Part shown: positions 33,606-42,193 of the stretch, one piece after another | Numbering within the stretch: the first letter of the stretch is position 1 | Layout: each line of letters opens with the position of its first letter | Assembly (NCBI RefSeq): GCF_900099605.1 | Contig: NZ_FNDK01000016.1 | Span: forward strand, 1 to 64,000 | Origin: Alteribacillus persepolensis | GTDB taxonomy: Bacteria; Bacillota; Bacilli; Bacillales; Marinococcaceae | Reading direction: 5' to 3' | Length of the DNA: 64,000 bases | The notes under the pieces: model-generated | Told to the model about the DNA's origin: nothing | The model's database searches: none | Seen by the model: only the letters and a program-made list of their open reading frames with translations | Made by a program: the position numbers and the translations under genes

Positions 33606-34247
33606 TTATATATTTTTCACTGCTTGATTAATTGGCGTTGTGCCGCCAAGCAAATCAAATGTCTTATGATACGTATTCTCTTTGTCTATCGTCTCCGCAA
33701 TCACATAGGCAACATCTGCACGTGAAATATTCTCGCCTCGTTCCAATCTTTCTGCGATAGACACCGTTCCTGCCGCTTCATCATTGGTGAGAGGCCCGGG
33801 ACGAACAATCGTATAAGCCAACCCGCTGTTTTGCAAGTATTCGTCCGCCAGTTTTTTCGCAACCAAATAATGACGCATCTTTGCAGGACCTGCTTCTGGG
33901 TCCTCCGAACGCATCGAACCTAACATCACAAAACGGTCAATGTTATGGTTTTTCGCTTCATCCATTACTTTTCGCGCTCCCCACAAATCAATAAGTACTG
34001 TTTTATCTGCCCCTGTGTGCGGACCAGATCCTGCTGCAAACACAACAGCATCCACCCCATCAAACGCATGAGAAATATCTGCTTCGAGGTCTGCAACAAC
34101 GATATTTGCTGCTCCTAGCTGCTTTAACTCTTCTCCTTGTTCTTCTGAACGAATCATTGCTGTCACATCGTGCGGCGACTCTTCACTCAAATACTTTACA
34201 AGATGTCTGGCTACTTTTCCATTCGCACCGACTATTAAGACGTTCAC
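33606..34247 (-). CDS. NAD(P)-binding atypical SDR, YhfK-like
   Basis: 213-aa extended/atypical short-chain dehydrogenase. The Rossmann nucleotide site VNVLIVGANGKVARHL occupies residues 1-16. FVMLGSMRSED near 109-119 and HYLVAKKLADEYL near 127-139 hold the position of the usual YxxxK (Tyr128-x-x-x-Lys132 approx.). TIVRPGPLTNDEA follows. It resembles B. subtilis YhfK of unknown substrate. GTG 34247 with AGGAGA at 7 nt is preferred over the frame opening at 34274. Monocistronic, facing away from the DUF1659 cluster. Confidence 0.82.
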   Translation of the reverse strand: MNVLIVGANGKVARHLVKYLSEESPHDVTAMIRSEEQGEELKQLGAANIVVADLEADISHAFDGVDAVVFAAGSGPHTGADKTVLIDLWGARKVMDEAKNHNIDRFVMLGSMRSEDPEAGPAKMRHYLVAKKLADEYLQNSGLAYTIVRPGPLTNDEAAGTVSIAERLERGENISRADVAYVIAETIDKENTYHKTFDLLGGTTPINQAVKNI

Positions 34248-34399
34248 AACCAAGTCTCCTTTCCTGTTACACATCTGCCTATTTGTTCCCTTGTCTGTTT
34301 TATCTTAAACATTTGCACGCACGAAAGAAAATGTGAGACAAACTTCCCCCTTTCTTTCATGACACTTCCATATAAAGGGTGAAGGGAGGTGAGAGACGA

Positions 34400-34630
34400 A
34401 TGGCAGATATTTTAAACAGCCGTCTCACGCTTGAATTAAACGAAGGAAACGATGAGAACGGGAATGTGATGCTTAAGTATAAACATTTTAACAATGTGAA
34501 AACTACCGCTTTAGACGAAGATTTGCATGACGTTGCTGTTGCTCTTGGTGCTTTGCAAGCATTTCCTGTAGTGTCTATGAAACGAGTGAATGAGTATGAC
34601 CTTTCTACGCTTGCAGCACAAGAATCCTAA
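34400..34630 (+). CDS. DUF1659 protein
   Basis: 76-aa protein (ADILNSRLTLELNEGNDENG, then MLKYKHFNNVKTTALDEDLH and VALGALQAFPVVSMKRVNEY) matching the small DUF1659 family of Bacillales. ATG 34400 follows GGGAGGTGAGAGACGA; the frame opens at 34379. The DUF2922 gene follows 18 nt later and yvrJ some 230 bp further. No biochemical function is known for the family. Confidence 0.85.
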   Translation: MADILNSRLTLELNEGNDENGNVMLKYKHFNNVKTTALDEDLHDVAVALGALQAFPVVSMKRVNEYDLSTLAAQES

Positions 34631-34648
34631 AAATAAGGAGGAGACAAA

Positions 34649-34867
34649 ATGAGCAAACGTTTAGAGCTGCGCTTTATGAACGAAGATGGAAAAAATGTCA
34701 CAATCAGCTTAGACGAACCAGTCGAGCCAGTTGACGAAACAGCGATTGATTCTGCGATGGAGGCCGTTATTTTATCCAATATGTTTCTCTCATCTGGAGG
34801 CGATATCACAGAAAAACGAGATGCCAGAATCGTCGAACGAACGGTAAATACCGTGTACGAAGGATAA
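34649..34867 (+). CDS. DUF2922 protein
   Basis: 72-aa protein (KRLELRFMNEDGKNVTISLD, then EPVDETAIDSAMEAVILSNM, ending AEIVERTVNTVYEG-like) of the DUF2922 family. Its fold pattern parallels the upstream DUF1659 product, and the two are usually encoded side by side in Bacillales. ATG follows AAGGAGGAGAC. Probably co-transcribed with DUF1659. Function unknown. Confidence 0.85.
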   Translation: MSKRLELRFMNEDGKNVTISLDEPVEPVDETAIDSAMEAVILSNMFLSSGGDITEKRDARIVERTVNTVYEG

Positions 34868-34957
34868 ACCTTGCATAGAGAGAACCCGTCCTTTAAGTCA
34901 GGCTGGCTTTATTTTTAACAAACCTCAGCTGAAATGCACGTAAGCTTGTGCGAACAA

Positions 34958-35032
34958 AGCAGCAGCCGAAAAGATAGAGGGAGCAGTTTTTCCTCACGAG
35001 GAAGCGCTGCCCGCGGACAGTGAAGTGTATTT
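34958..35032 (+). repeat. GC-rich repeat family 2, copy 2
   Basis: AGCAGCCGAAAAGAT, GAGCAGTTTTTCCTC, GGAAGCGCTGCCCGCGGACA and GAAGTGTATTT. It aligns with 14986-15060. It lies between the DUF2922 gene and yvrJ and splits this small cluster. Confidence 0.65.
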
Positions 35033-35094
35033 CAGCTGTGAAAAATCTTTTAGGACAGACTCTTTCTATGTAACATGAAAAGGAGAAGAAAACG

Positions 35095-35289
35095 ATGGAT
35101 ATGTGGATTCAAGCCGCTGGCGAGTATGGAATTAGCGCTGTCATTGCTTTTTATTTGCTGCACCGTATGGAAAAAAAGCTCGATACATTAATTGATGCCG
35201 TTCAGCAGCAAAACAACACGCCCTTTCCCTTTAAACAGCAGGCTTCCCACCATGTACATGTTCCAAACAAAACAAAACTCAATCAATAA
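35095..35289 (+). CDS. yvrJ: YvrJ-family small membrane-associated protein
   Basis: 64-aa protein: an N-terminal amphipathic or membrane helix (MWIQAAGEYGISAVIAFYLL, residues 3-22), then HRMEKKLDTLIDAVQ, the YvrJ signature, then a polar His/Gln tail. ATG follows AAAAGGAGAAG. YvrJ is often encoded with DUF1659 and DUF2922 genes, as here, though a repeat lies between. The layout resembles small phage-derived modules (holin-like helix plus helper), but function is unknown. Confidence 0.85.
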   Translation: MDMWIQAAGEYGISAVIAFYLLHRMEKKLDTLIDAVQQQNNTPFPFKQQASHHVHVPNKTKLNQ

Positions 35290-35330
35290 AAACAAGGGGA
35301 TGAAATCACACTGATTTCATCCCCTTGTTT
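35290..35330 (+). terminator. yvrJ terminator
   Basis: Perfect 19-bp stem (35290-35308 with 35312-35330, 3-nt loop), with AAACAAGGGG and CCCCTTGTTT at its base. It starts 1 nt after the stop codon and overlaps nothing else. Confidence 0.93.
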
Positions 35331-35451
35331 CTTTCTGTGAAGAACCGCTCTGTCCACAGGACAAATCCCCTTTCCTTTTGCTATGATGAACGTAACAATA
35401 TGTGCGTTTTTCCTTCACGTTCTTTTAAAAAAGGAGGTCACCCCGCTTTTT

Positions 35452-36660
35452 ATGAATTCATTCGGTACGCCAACAAACCAACGCATCCTAGTGCTTGATG
35501 TATTACGCGGTATTGCTTTATTTGGTATTCTGCTTGCCAATATGGCTTCTTTTAAAACTCCCCTGTTTCAGCAGCAAAGCCTTCCAAGCGAATGGACATC
35601 CTTGCCAGACGGTCCGCTGAACCAATGGGCAGCATTTGGCTTAGAGTTTTTCGTTGTTGGCAACTTTTATCCATTGTTTTCATTATTGTTTGGCATCGGT
35701 TTTTATTTGTTTTATGAACGCTCTCGTGCCAAAGGACGGGATGCACGCCGCCTATACAAAAGACGGCTGACATTTTTACTTATCATTGGAGGGCTGCACC
35801 TGTTCTTTATTTGGTCCGGTGATATTCTGCATACCTATGCCATAACCGGCTTTTTGCTGTTATTTTTTATTAATAAAAAAACGAGCACCATTCTTGCTTG
35901 GAGTATTTCTCTTATTATTATTTCCATGGTCGTGCTTGGAGCTCTCGTTACATGGAGCAGTCTGCTGATTAGTACGCTCACAGCAGGCGACATGATGGAA
36001 ACAGCGGAACAATCTGTTCATACTGCTGTTTCCATCTACAGCAGCGGAACATACATAGATATTTTATCGTTTCGACTGGAAAACGAAGTGCCTGCGGTTC
36101 TTTCTAACCTGTTCATTAACATTCCAAACATCCTTGGCTTGTTTTTGCTTGGCGTATATATGGCCAAAAAAGGCCTTTTTCACCACACCACACATTACAA
36201 GCATGTTTGGAAAAGAATACTGATTATGAGTGGTTTGAGCGGAGGTACGCTGTCGCTGTTCTACGCTTCGCTGCAAAGCGGCATTCTCACCATGCCTTCC
36301 TGGCTCTCTTATGGATTGGCTTCCGGGCTGAACATTAGTGCTGGTCCGCTTTGGATGCTTTTTTATGTCGCCTTCATTGTTCTCATCAGCCACAACACCT
36401 TTGTGATACGGATGTTGCAGCCCTTCGCTGCAGCAGGCCGCATGTCCTTAACGAACTATTTGCTGCAATCCATTATTGCAACATTTGTTTTTTACGGATA
36501 CGGGCTTGGGCTTTTTGCTTCAGTCAGCGTGTTTTCTGGGGTACTGATCGGTGCTGGGATGTTTCTTTTACAAATCGGATATAGTTGGATATGGCTCAAA
36601 TACCAGCAGCAAGGCCCATTCGAAAAGTGGTGGAGACGCTGGACATATCCGGTACAATAG
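35452..36660 (+). CDS. DUF418 (YeiB-like) membrane protein
   Basis: 402-aa polytopic membrane protein. RILVLDVLRGIALFGILLAN (residues 11-30) is the diagnostic start of DUF418/YeiB proteins, and GRMSLTNYLLQSIIATFVFY near 323-342 is the conserved C-terminal DUF418 motif. About ten transmembrane helices. The start at 35452 has AAGGAGGTCA about 11 nt upstream; the frame opens earlier at 35383. Function unknown; the fold is distantly like acyltransferase-3 proteins. Monocistronic, ending before a bidirectional terminator. Confidence 0.87.
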   Translation: MNSFGTPTNQRILVLDVLRGIALFGILLANMASFKTPLFQQQSLPSEWTSLPDGPLNQWAAFGLEFFVVGNFYPLFSLLFGIGFYLFYERSRAKGRDARRLYKRRLTFLLIIGGLHLFFIWSGDILHTYAITGFLLLFFINKKTSTILAWSISLIIISMVVLGALVTWSSLLISTLTAGDMMETAEQSVHTAVSIYSSGTYIDILSFRLENEVPAVLSNLFINIPNILGLFLLGVYMAKKGLFHHTTHYKHVWKRILIMSGLSGGTLSLFYASLQSGILTMPSWLSYGLASGLNISAGPLWMLFYVAFIVLISHNTFVIRMLQPFAAAGRMSLTNYLLQSIIATFVFYGYGLGLFASVSVFSGVLIGAGMFLLQIGYSWIWLKYQQQGPFEKWWRRWTYPVQ

Positions 36661-36805
36661 TAAAGACAGAAAGAATAAGTCGTAGTGCCTCGCATTAACA
36701 CAGCACAAGCTTTATTTGTTTCTGCTAGTCTTTCAGTCTCATCAGGCAGCTGCCTGCCCCATCTATGAACGTAACACAAGAAGAGCATAAGCAGCGTTTT
36801 GAAAA

Positions 36806-36858
36806 CGACAAAACAGATGCGCACAACACGATATGTGCTGACGCATCTGTTTTTGTCG
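36806..36858. terminator. Bidirectional terminator, DUF418 gene / cheX
   Basis: CGACAAAACAGATGCG (36806-36821) pairs with CGCATCTG...TTTTGTCG (36842-36858) with a one-base bulge, with an inner CACA/TGTG stem. It serves convergent genes. Confidence 0.88.
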
Positions 36859-36905
36859 AATGCATGGGAAAAATCGTCTATTGAATGGAAACCTTTCTTA
36901 CTCCA

Positions 36906-37388
36906 CTATGATATGTTCTCTTTAATAGAAATATGGATGGAAAACTGTCCCGCTGCACTGCGAAGCGGCAGTGTAATAAATGTTCCCTCCATGCGAAATA
37001 CTGATACTCCTTCATTCACCATTGGAGGGGAAATATCGATAGATTCCACTGATTCTGCTAGTTCCGCCGCGGTTTTACCAGCAATCCAATTTCCAAATTC
37101 TTGAATAGCACTCCAGCCCATATCGCCCAATGCTGTCATTTCCATGCCGCCCATCATGGTGCTCACAACCGAGAGAGCTGTTTTATTTTCCATCGAGCAA
37201 ATCATTTGTCCTTCTAACGTTCCATTAATCCCCATGACAACAGAAACATCAAAGGATTGAAATTGTGATCCCGATTGATATGGTACCGCAAACGAAGCAT
37301 CCATCCCTAAATGATCATTCACTACAGCTGCTGCTGCATTTGTTATTGCTGCCACACACGTTTTTTCTATTGCAGTAGATGACGGCAT
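36906..37388 (-). CDS. cheX: CheX-type chemotaxis phosphatase
   Basis: 160-aa CheC/CheX-family protein. GTLEGQMICSM, then NKTALSVVSTMMGG and an ExxN phosphatase motif in QEFGNWIAGKTA near 95-106, with a single such motif as in CheX. It is expected to dephosphorylate CheY-P. ATG 37388 follows GAGAGGAG and lies 15 nt after cheY. Last gene of a cheA-cheW-cheY-cheX operon that has no receptor, CheR, CheB or CheD. Confidence 0.87.
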   Translation of the reverse strand: MPSSTAIEKTCVAAITNAAAAVVNDHLGMDASFAVPYQSGSQFQSFDVSVVMGINGTLEGQMICSMENKTALSVVSTMMGGMEMTALGDMGWSAIQEFGNWIAGKTAAELAESVESIDISPPMVNEGVSVFRMEGTFITLPLRSAAGQFSIHISIKENIS

Positions 37389-37403
37389 AATCGTCTCCTC
37401 TCG

Positions 37404-37763
37404 TTACCCTAAAACTTTCTGAATTGCATCCATGACTCGGTCAGCTTGGAACGGTTTCACGATAAAATCTTTGGCGCCTGCTTGAATCGCATCAATTACC
37501 ATAGCCTGTTGGCCCATCGCAGAACACATAATAATACTAGCCTCTGAATGGTTCTCTTTAATTTCTTTTAAGGCTTCAATCCCGTCTTTTTCCGGCATCG
37601 TAATATCCATAGTCACTAAATCTGGCTGTAGTTCGTTATACATGTCTACTGCCTCTTGCCCGTTAGCAGCTTCACCAGCCACAGTAAAATCATTCTTTTC
37701 TAAAATATCTTTCAGCATCATCCGCATAAACGCCGCATCATCCACAATTAATACCGATGCCAT
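37404..37763 (-). CDS. cheY: Chemotaxis response regulator CheY
   Basis: 119-aa single receiver domain. Acidic pocket Asp8/Asp9 (VLIVDDAAFMR), phospho-acceptor Asp53 (VTMDITMP), conserved Ser in IIMCSAMG near 80 and Lys in FIVKPF near 102. The length and VLIVDDAAFMRMML start are typical of CheY. It lies 27 nt after cheW. Phosphorylated CheY would bind the flagellar switch; no flagellar genes are in the window. Confidence 0.93.
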   Translation of the reverse strand: MASVLIVDDAAFMRMMLKDILEKNDFTVAGEAANGQEAVDMYNELQPDLVTMDITMPEKDGIEALKEIKENHSEASIIMCSAMGQQAMVIDAIQAGAKDFIVKPFQADRVMDAIQKVLG

Positions 37764-37790
37764 ATCCTCACCCCATTTTTGTTATTCTCT

Positions 37791-38264
37791 TTATTTTCGT
37801 TTTTGATTTGTTTTGTTCGCTTGTCTTTCTAACACCTTATCTACATGGAGCAGCGTGAACAGCCGATCATTCACTTTGACAACTCCGCGCAAGTATTCAT
37901 CCGCTACACCGCCTACAACTTCAGGTGTTGGTTCAATACTTGATATTGGAATATCTAACACGTCATTTGCTTCATCAACAATAAAACCGATATCGTCACC
38001 ATTCTTATGAATAACCAAAATCCGGGTGGCTCCATCGTATGATTTACTCTCCATCCCAAAACGGCTGCGCAAATCAATGACAGGCGTAATGATTCCTCTA
38101 AGATTCATCACTCCTTTTATATAAGCCTCCACTCCTGGAATCCGTGTGATGGCCTGCAGCTTTTCAATGGATTGAACCATCTCAACGTCAAGCGCATATT
38201 CTTCGTCTCCAAGTTGAAACACAATGACTTTCACATGTGTATCTTCTGCCACTGCTTCTTCCAA
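37791..38264 (-). CDS. cheW: Chemotaxis coupling protein CheW
   Basis: 157-aa CheW domain protein (VKVIVFQLGDEEYALDV, then ITRIPGVEAYIKGVMNLRGI, IDLRSRFGM and IGFIVDEANDV). It links receptors to CheA. The start is TTG 38264 with GAGGAGG at 8 nt, 17 nt after the cheA stop; no in-frame ATG precedes the conserved sequence closely. The highly basic C-terminus (RQANKTNQKRK) is variable among CheW proteins. Confidence 0.93.
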   Translation of the reverse strand: MEEAVAEDTHVKVIVFQLGDEEYALDVEMVQSIEKLQAITRIPGVEAYIKGVMNLRGIITPVIDLRSRFGMESKSYDGATRILVIHKNGDDIGFIVDEANDVLDIPISSIEPTPEVVGGVADEYLRGVVKVNDRLFTLLHVDKVLERQANKTNQKRK

Positions 38265-38281
38265 TTATGCTGCCTCCTCTC

Positions 38282-40306
38282 TTATCTAATTAGGGCATTG
38301 GTATCTACAATTAACGCAACTTGTCCATCCCCTAATATGGTTGCTCCTGATATCGCAAAAACATTTGTCAAATAGTTTCCAAGTGATTTCAACACAATAT
38401 CATACTGGCCTATTAACGAATCAACGACTAAACCAGCCACTTTTTCCCCTTTATTAATAATTACGAGAGAATAATAATCTGTATCTTGGTCTTGAAAATC
38501 GACGCCAAAAATATCGTGAAGAAAAATGATTGGTACTACTTTCCCGCGAAAGTCAATGACCTTCTGGTTATGCGCACTGTATACGTCACCTTTATGCACA
38601 ATTGCTGTTTCAATGATAGCAGTTAGCGGCACAGCATATGTTTCCTCTCCGACATGGACTAACATAACATCAATAATTGATAACGTCAGTGGAAGCTGAA
38701 TGGAAAATAACGTCCCTTTGCCGAGTTCCGAATCAACTGTCACGACGCCGCCAAGTGATTCAAACGTGCTTAACACAACGTCTAAACCAACCCCTCTCCC
38801 GGAGACATCGGTAATTTCTTCTGCAGTGCTAAATCCAGAGGAAAACAATAACCCATAGATTTGCTGGTCTGTCATTTGTTGAATTTCTTCTTCTGTCACA
38901 ACATGATTGGTGAGTGCCTTATGTATTACCTTGTCTTTATCAATCCCCGCACCATCATCCTCAATTTCAATAAAAACATGATTTCCACTGTGATAGGCTC
39001 GCAGCTCTACTGTTCCTTGTTCTGGTTTCCCGGCAGATTGACGCTGTGCTGGAGATTCAATGCCATGATCCATTGAATTTCGAATTAAATGGACAAGTGG
39101 ATCGCCAATCTCATCAATAATCGTACGGTCCAATTCCGTTTCTGCTCCTGAAATCTCAAGGGTTACTTTTTTCCCTAATTCTTTTGAAAGGCTGCGCACC
39201 ATACGCGGAAAACGATTAAATACTTGTTCAACCGGCATCATTCGCATGTTTAAAATAATTTCTTGCAAGTCGCCGGAAACACGTGACATACGTTCAACCG
39301 TTTCGTTTAACGCATTATTGTTTAACTCACTAGCGATTTGTTCTAGTCTGCCGCGGTCAATCACCAATTCTTCAAATAAATTCATTAGCACGTCCAAACG
39401 GTCAATATTAACACGTATCGTTTTATTGAGTTCGGACTTCTTTTGCGGAGATGGTGCCTTTTCTTTTTGATTCGGTTTAGCAAGTGTTTCTGTTCCTCTT
39501 GTTTGATTTTGTGCTGGTGAAGCTGGTTTATCCGGCTGTCCTGTTTCAATAGCATCAACGGTTACAGAATCAACTTCGGAAACATTTCGTATTTGCTGTT
39601 TAATGTCATCTGCTTCCACGGTAGTAACAAGAACAACTTCAAAGCTCGTCTCAAACTTTTCATCTTCTAATTCGTCTGCTGGTGGAGTAGATTTCATCAC
39701 GTCTCCGGCTTGTTCTAACACTTCAAATACCATAAATACCCGAGCTGCTTTTAACATTGTTTTTTCATCCAGCTCAACTACAATGCGAAAGGCATGATAT
39801 CCTTGTTCCTTTGATTGAACTAGCACCGTCCATTCGTACTCATCAAATATCCCTTCTGCTGGTGTTTTTTCTTCAGAAGTTGACGATGCCTCCGCTGCTG
39901 CTGCCCCTTCTTTGGAAGGAAGAAGATTCTTGCCTTGAAGAGCCTCAAGATGTTGTGTTACTGCCTGCACGTCTTGCTTCCCATCACCGCCATTAGCAAT
40001 ATCGACGATGATTTCTTCTAAATAATCAACAGCTTCAAAAACAATATCCATCACATCCGTTGTGACATCTAACTGCTCTTGCCGGATGAGATCGAGCACA
40101 TTTTCCATATTGTGGGTTAAATGTGCCAAATCTTCAAACCCCATCGTAGCGCCCATTCCTTTTAACGTATGGGCTGAACGAAAAATTTCTCCGACAATTG
40201 TCATGTCGTCAGGCTGCTTTTCAAGTTGAAGAAGGTTGTCATTGATAGCTTGCAGATGTTCCTCACTTTCATCAATAAACACACCTAAATATTCTGATTG
40301 ACTCAA
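38282..40306 (-). CDS. cheA: Chemotaxis histidine kinase CheA
   Basis: 674-aa kinase with all five domains: P1 phosphotransfer with His46 (RSAHTLKGMGATMGF), P2 CheY-binding (about 155-260), P3 dimerisation (about 290-360, RVNIDRLDVLMNLFEELVID), P4 ATPase (HLIRNSMDHGIE; EDDGAGID; GFSTAEEITDVSGRGVGLDV) and P5 CheW-like (about 540-674). The start is TTG 40306 with GGAGGGG at 7 nt. It heads a che operon behind a sigma-D promoter. In B. subtilis cheA lies in the large fla/che operon, so this placement is a difference. Confidence 0.95.
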   Translation of the reverse strand: MSQSEYLGVFIDESEEHLQAINDNLLQLEKQPDDMTIVGEIFRSAHTLKGMGATMGFEDLAHLTHNMENVLDLIRQEQLDVTTDVMDIVFEAVDYLEEIIVDIANGGDGKQDVQAVTQHLEALQGKNLLPSKEGAAAAEASSTSEEKTPAEGIFDEYEWTVLVQSKEQGYHAFRIVVELDEKTMLKAARVFMVFEVLEQAGDVMKSTPPADELEDEKFETSFEVVLVTTVEADDIKQQIRNVSEVDSVTVDAIETGQPDKPASPAQNQTRGTETLAKPNQKEKAPSPQKKSELNKTIRVNIDRLDVLMNLFEELVIDRGRLEQIASELNNNALNETVERMSRVSGDLQEIILNMRMMPVEQVFNRFPRMVRSLSKELGKKVTLEISGAETELDRTIIDEIGDPLVHLIRNSMDHGIESPAQRQSAGKPEQGTVELRAYHSGNHVFIEIEDDGAGIDKDKVIHKALTNHVVTEEEIQQMTDQQIYGLLFSSGFSTAEEITDVSGRGVGLDVVLSTFESLGGVVTVDSELGKGTLFSIQLPLTLSIIDVMLVHVGEETYAVPLTAIIETAIVHKGDVYSAHNQKVIDFRGKVVPIIFLHDIFGVDFQDQDTDYYSLVIINKGEKVAGLVVDSLIGQYDIVLKSLGNYLTNVFAISGATILGDGQVALIVDTNALIR

Positions 40307-40373
40307 CTACCGTCCCCTCCCGAACGTTACAACGTGCGGCCATTTCAGCTTGCGCACGAAGCCGTTTTCTTTT

Positions 40374-40400
40374 ATATCGGCAATTTTGCCAATATATTCA
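40374..40400 (-). promoter_or_regulatory. Sigma-D promoter of the cheA operon
   Basis: On the minus strand GCCGATAT (40374-40381) is a perfect sigma-D -10. TGAA (40397-40400) sits at 15-nt spacing and matches 3 of 4 bases of TAAA. The start codon is 68 bp downstream of the -10. Confidence 0.75.
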
Positions 40401-40611
40401 CATATAAGTCTATTTTACTATAAAACCTTCTTCCATCTGTAATATATTCATTGGAAGATAGGTCAAATAGACTCAAAGACCTACAAAAAACGGACATATA
40501 TGCCCGTATCAAACTTTTTATACGGGTAATGACACGCCATATGTAGACGGTTTTCCTTTATGTACCGAAACAGTGAAAATACTGATAAATGCCGATAATA
40601 TTTATCAAACT

Positions 40612-40664
40612 ACAAAAAAGCTGTTAACGTTTGCTGCATATTTTGCAGCAAACGTTAACAGCTT
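40612..40664 (-). terminator. phoU (pst operon) terminator
   Basis: Perfect 20-bp stem (40618-40637 with 40645-40664, 7-nt loop). On the minus strand TTTTTTG follows. 9 nt after the phoU stop. Confidence 0.93.
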
Positions 40665-40672
40665 GTATCAGA

Positions 40673-41323
40673 CTAATTTAGATCAAAATGTTTTCCGTTT
40701 CTTTCATAAACAATCCATTCCGCGAGATTCGTTGCATAATCGGCAATACGCTCAATATAACGGCCAATGAAGGCCAGCTGTGTAGCCTGGCCGATGTTGT
40801 TTTTGTCAGACGAAGTAAATAGTTCTTTTATATACTGCGCATATTTTTTATCCACTTTATCATCAAGCAGGGCAATATGCTGGGCACGCATTAAGTCCTG
40901 TTTTTGATAAGCGGTCAACGCCTCATTAAGCATTTTAACAGCAACATCAGCCATGGATTCTAATTCATGAATTTCTATTTGATAGTCTTCTTCATTCAAA
41001 CGCATCGTTGCTTTCACCATGTCAACAGCTAAATCACCCACTCGTTCCAAATCACTGGAAATTTTCAAGGCAACGATGGTTGTCCGCAAATCAGTTGCCA
41101 CCGGTTGTTGTCTTGCTATCATTAAGGTCGCACGATCATGGATTTCTAACTCTCTTTTATTAATTGTCGCGTCTCTAGAAACCATTTCATTCATTTTCTC
41201 TTTATCTCGGTGTTTCAACAAATGCAGCGCTTCTTGAAAAGCCTCTACCACTGCTTCACCCATAGAAAAGATATCATCTTTTAACCGGGAGAGTTCCTGG
41301 TCATACATTCCACGGACTCCCAT
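40673..41323 (-). CDS. phoU: Phosphate transport regulator PhoU
   Basis: 216-aa all-helical protein with two PhoU repeats. The N-terminal half has YDQELSRLKDDIFSMGEAVV (6-25) and VATDLRTTIVALKISSDLER near 75-94; the second has NIGQATQLAFIGRYIERIAD near the end, with the metal-binding acidic/Arg pattern. The frame opens at 41434 inside pstB, but ATG 41323 has GAAGGAG at 8 nt. It ends the pst operon and is expected to modulate Pst activity. In B. subtilis the pst operon has no phoU. Confidence 0.93.
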   Translation of the reverse strand: MGVRGMYDQELSRLKDDIFSMGEAVVEAFQEALHLLKHRDKEKMNEMVSRDATINKRELEIHDRATLMIARQQPVATDLRTTIVALKISSDLERVGDLAVDMVKATMRLNEEDYQIEIHELESMADVAVKMLNEALTAYQKQDLMRAQHIALLDDKVDKKYAQYIKELFTSSDKNNIGQATQLAFIGRYIERIADYATNLAEWIVYERNGKHFDLN

Positions 41324-41351
41324 CTTAACAACTCCTTCACAATTGCTCGGC

Positions 41352-42176
41352 TTATCCGAAGCGTCCAGAAATATAATCTTCTGTCCGCTTGTCTTGTGGC
41401 GAAGAAAAGATCGTCGCTGTGTCGTCATATTCAATAACTTCTCCGTTTAAGAAAAATGCCGTTTTATCTGAAATACGTCCAGCTTGCTGCATATTATGGG
41501 TTACAATCACAATGCTGTAATCCTTTTTTAAATCTTGAACGAGCTCTTCGATTTTCAACGTTGAAATAGGGTCAAGCGCAGACGTTGGTTCATCCATCAA
41601 AATCACGTCTGGTTCAATAGCAAGACATCTCGCGATACAAAGACGCTGCTGCTGCCCGCCGGAAAGGCCCATCGCATTTTCTTTTAAACGGTCTTTCACT
41701 TCATCCCACAGAGCCGCACCTTTCAAACTTTTTTCCACCACTTCATCCAAAACCTTTTTATCTTTAATTCCATGAATTTTTGGGCCGTACACAACATTTT
41801 CATAGATTGATTTTGGAAATGGATTAGGTTTTTGAAACACCATTCCAACTTTTGTCCGCAAATATTCTACTTGATATTTCTTATTAAAAATATTTTCATT
41901 GCGGTAATAAATCGATCCGTTTGTTTTAACAATTGGTATCATTTCAGTCATGCGGTTTAGCGTTTTAATAAATGTTGACTTTCCGCAGCCAGATGGTCCG
42001 ATAATGGCTGTAACTTCATTTTCTGGTATATCCATATTGACATTAATCAGCGCTTGGTCTTTTCCATACCAAAGGTTTAACTGTTCCACTTTATACACAT
42101 TCTTTTTGTTCACTGCTTCTTTATTTTGTGCGGGACTGTTCTCGACAGCAGGTGCATTTTTTGTGTTTGCTAACAT
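41352..42176 (-). CDS. pstB: Phosphate ABC importer ATPase PstB
   Basis: 274-aa ATPase. [20 protein letters not shown] (28-47) is the PstB start, Walker [10 protein letters not shown] near 60-68, Q-loop [17 protein letters not shown], signature LSGGQQQRL, Walker [18 protein letters not shown]-loop [13 protein letters not shown] polar N-terminal extension of about 25 residues ([20 protein letters not shown]) precedes the core. It follows pstA by 17 nt. Confidence 0.96.
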   Translation of the reverse strand: MLANTKNAPAVENSPAQNKEAVNKKNVYKVEQLNLWYGKDQALINVNMDIPENEVTAIIGPSGCGKSTFIKTLNRMTEMIPIVKTNGSIYYRNENIFNKKYQVEYLRTKVGMVFQKPNPFPKSIYENVVYGPKIHGIKDKKVLDEVVEKSLKGAALWDEVKDRLKENAMGLSGGQQQRLCIARCLAIEPDVILMDEPTSALDPISTLKIEELVQDLKKDYSIVIVTHNMQQAGRISDKTAFFLNGEVIEYDDTATIFSSPQDKRTEDYISGRFG

Positions 42177-42193
42177 TTCCTACACTCCTCTTC

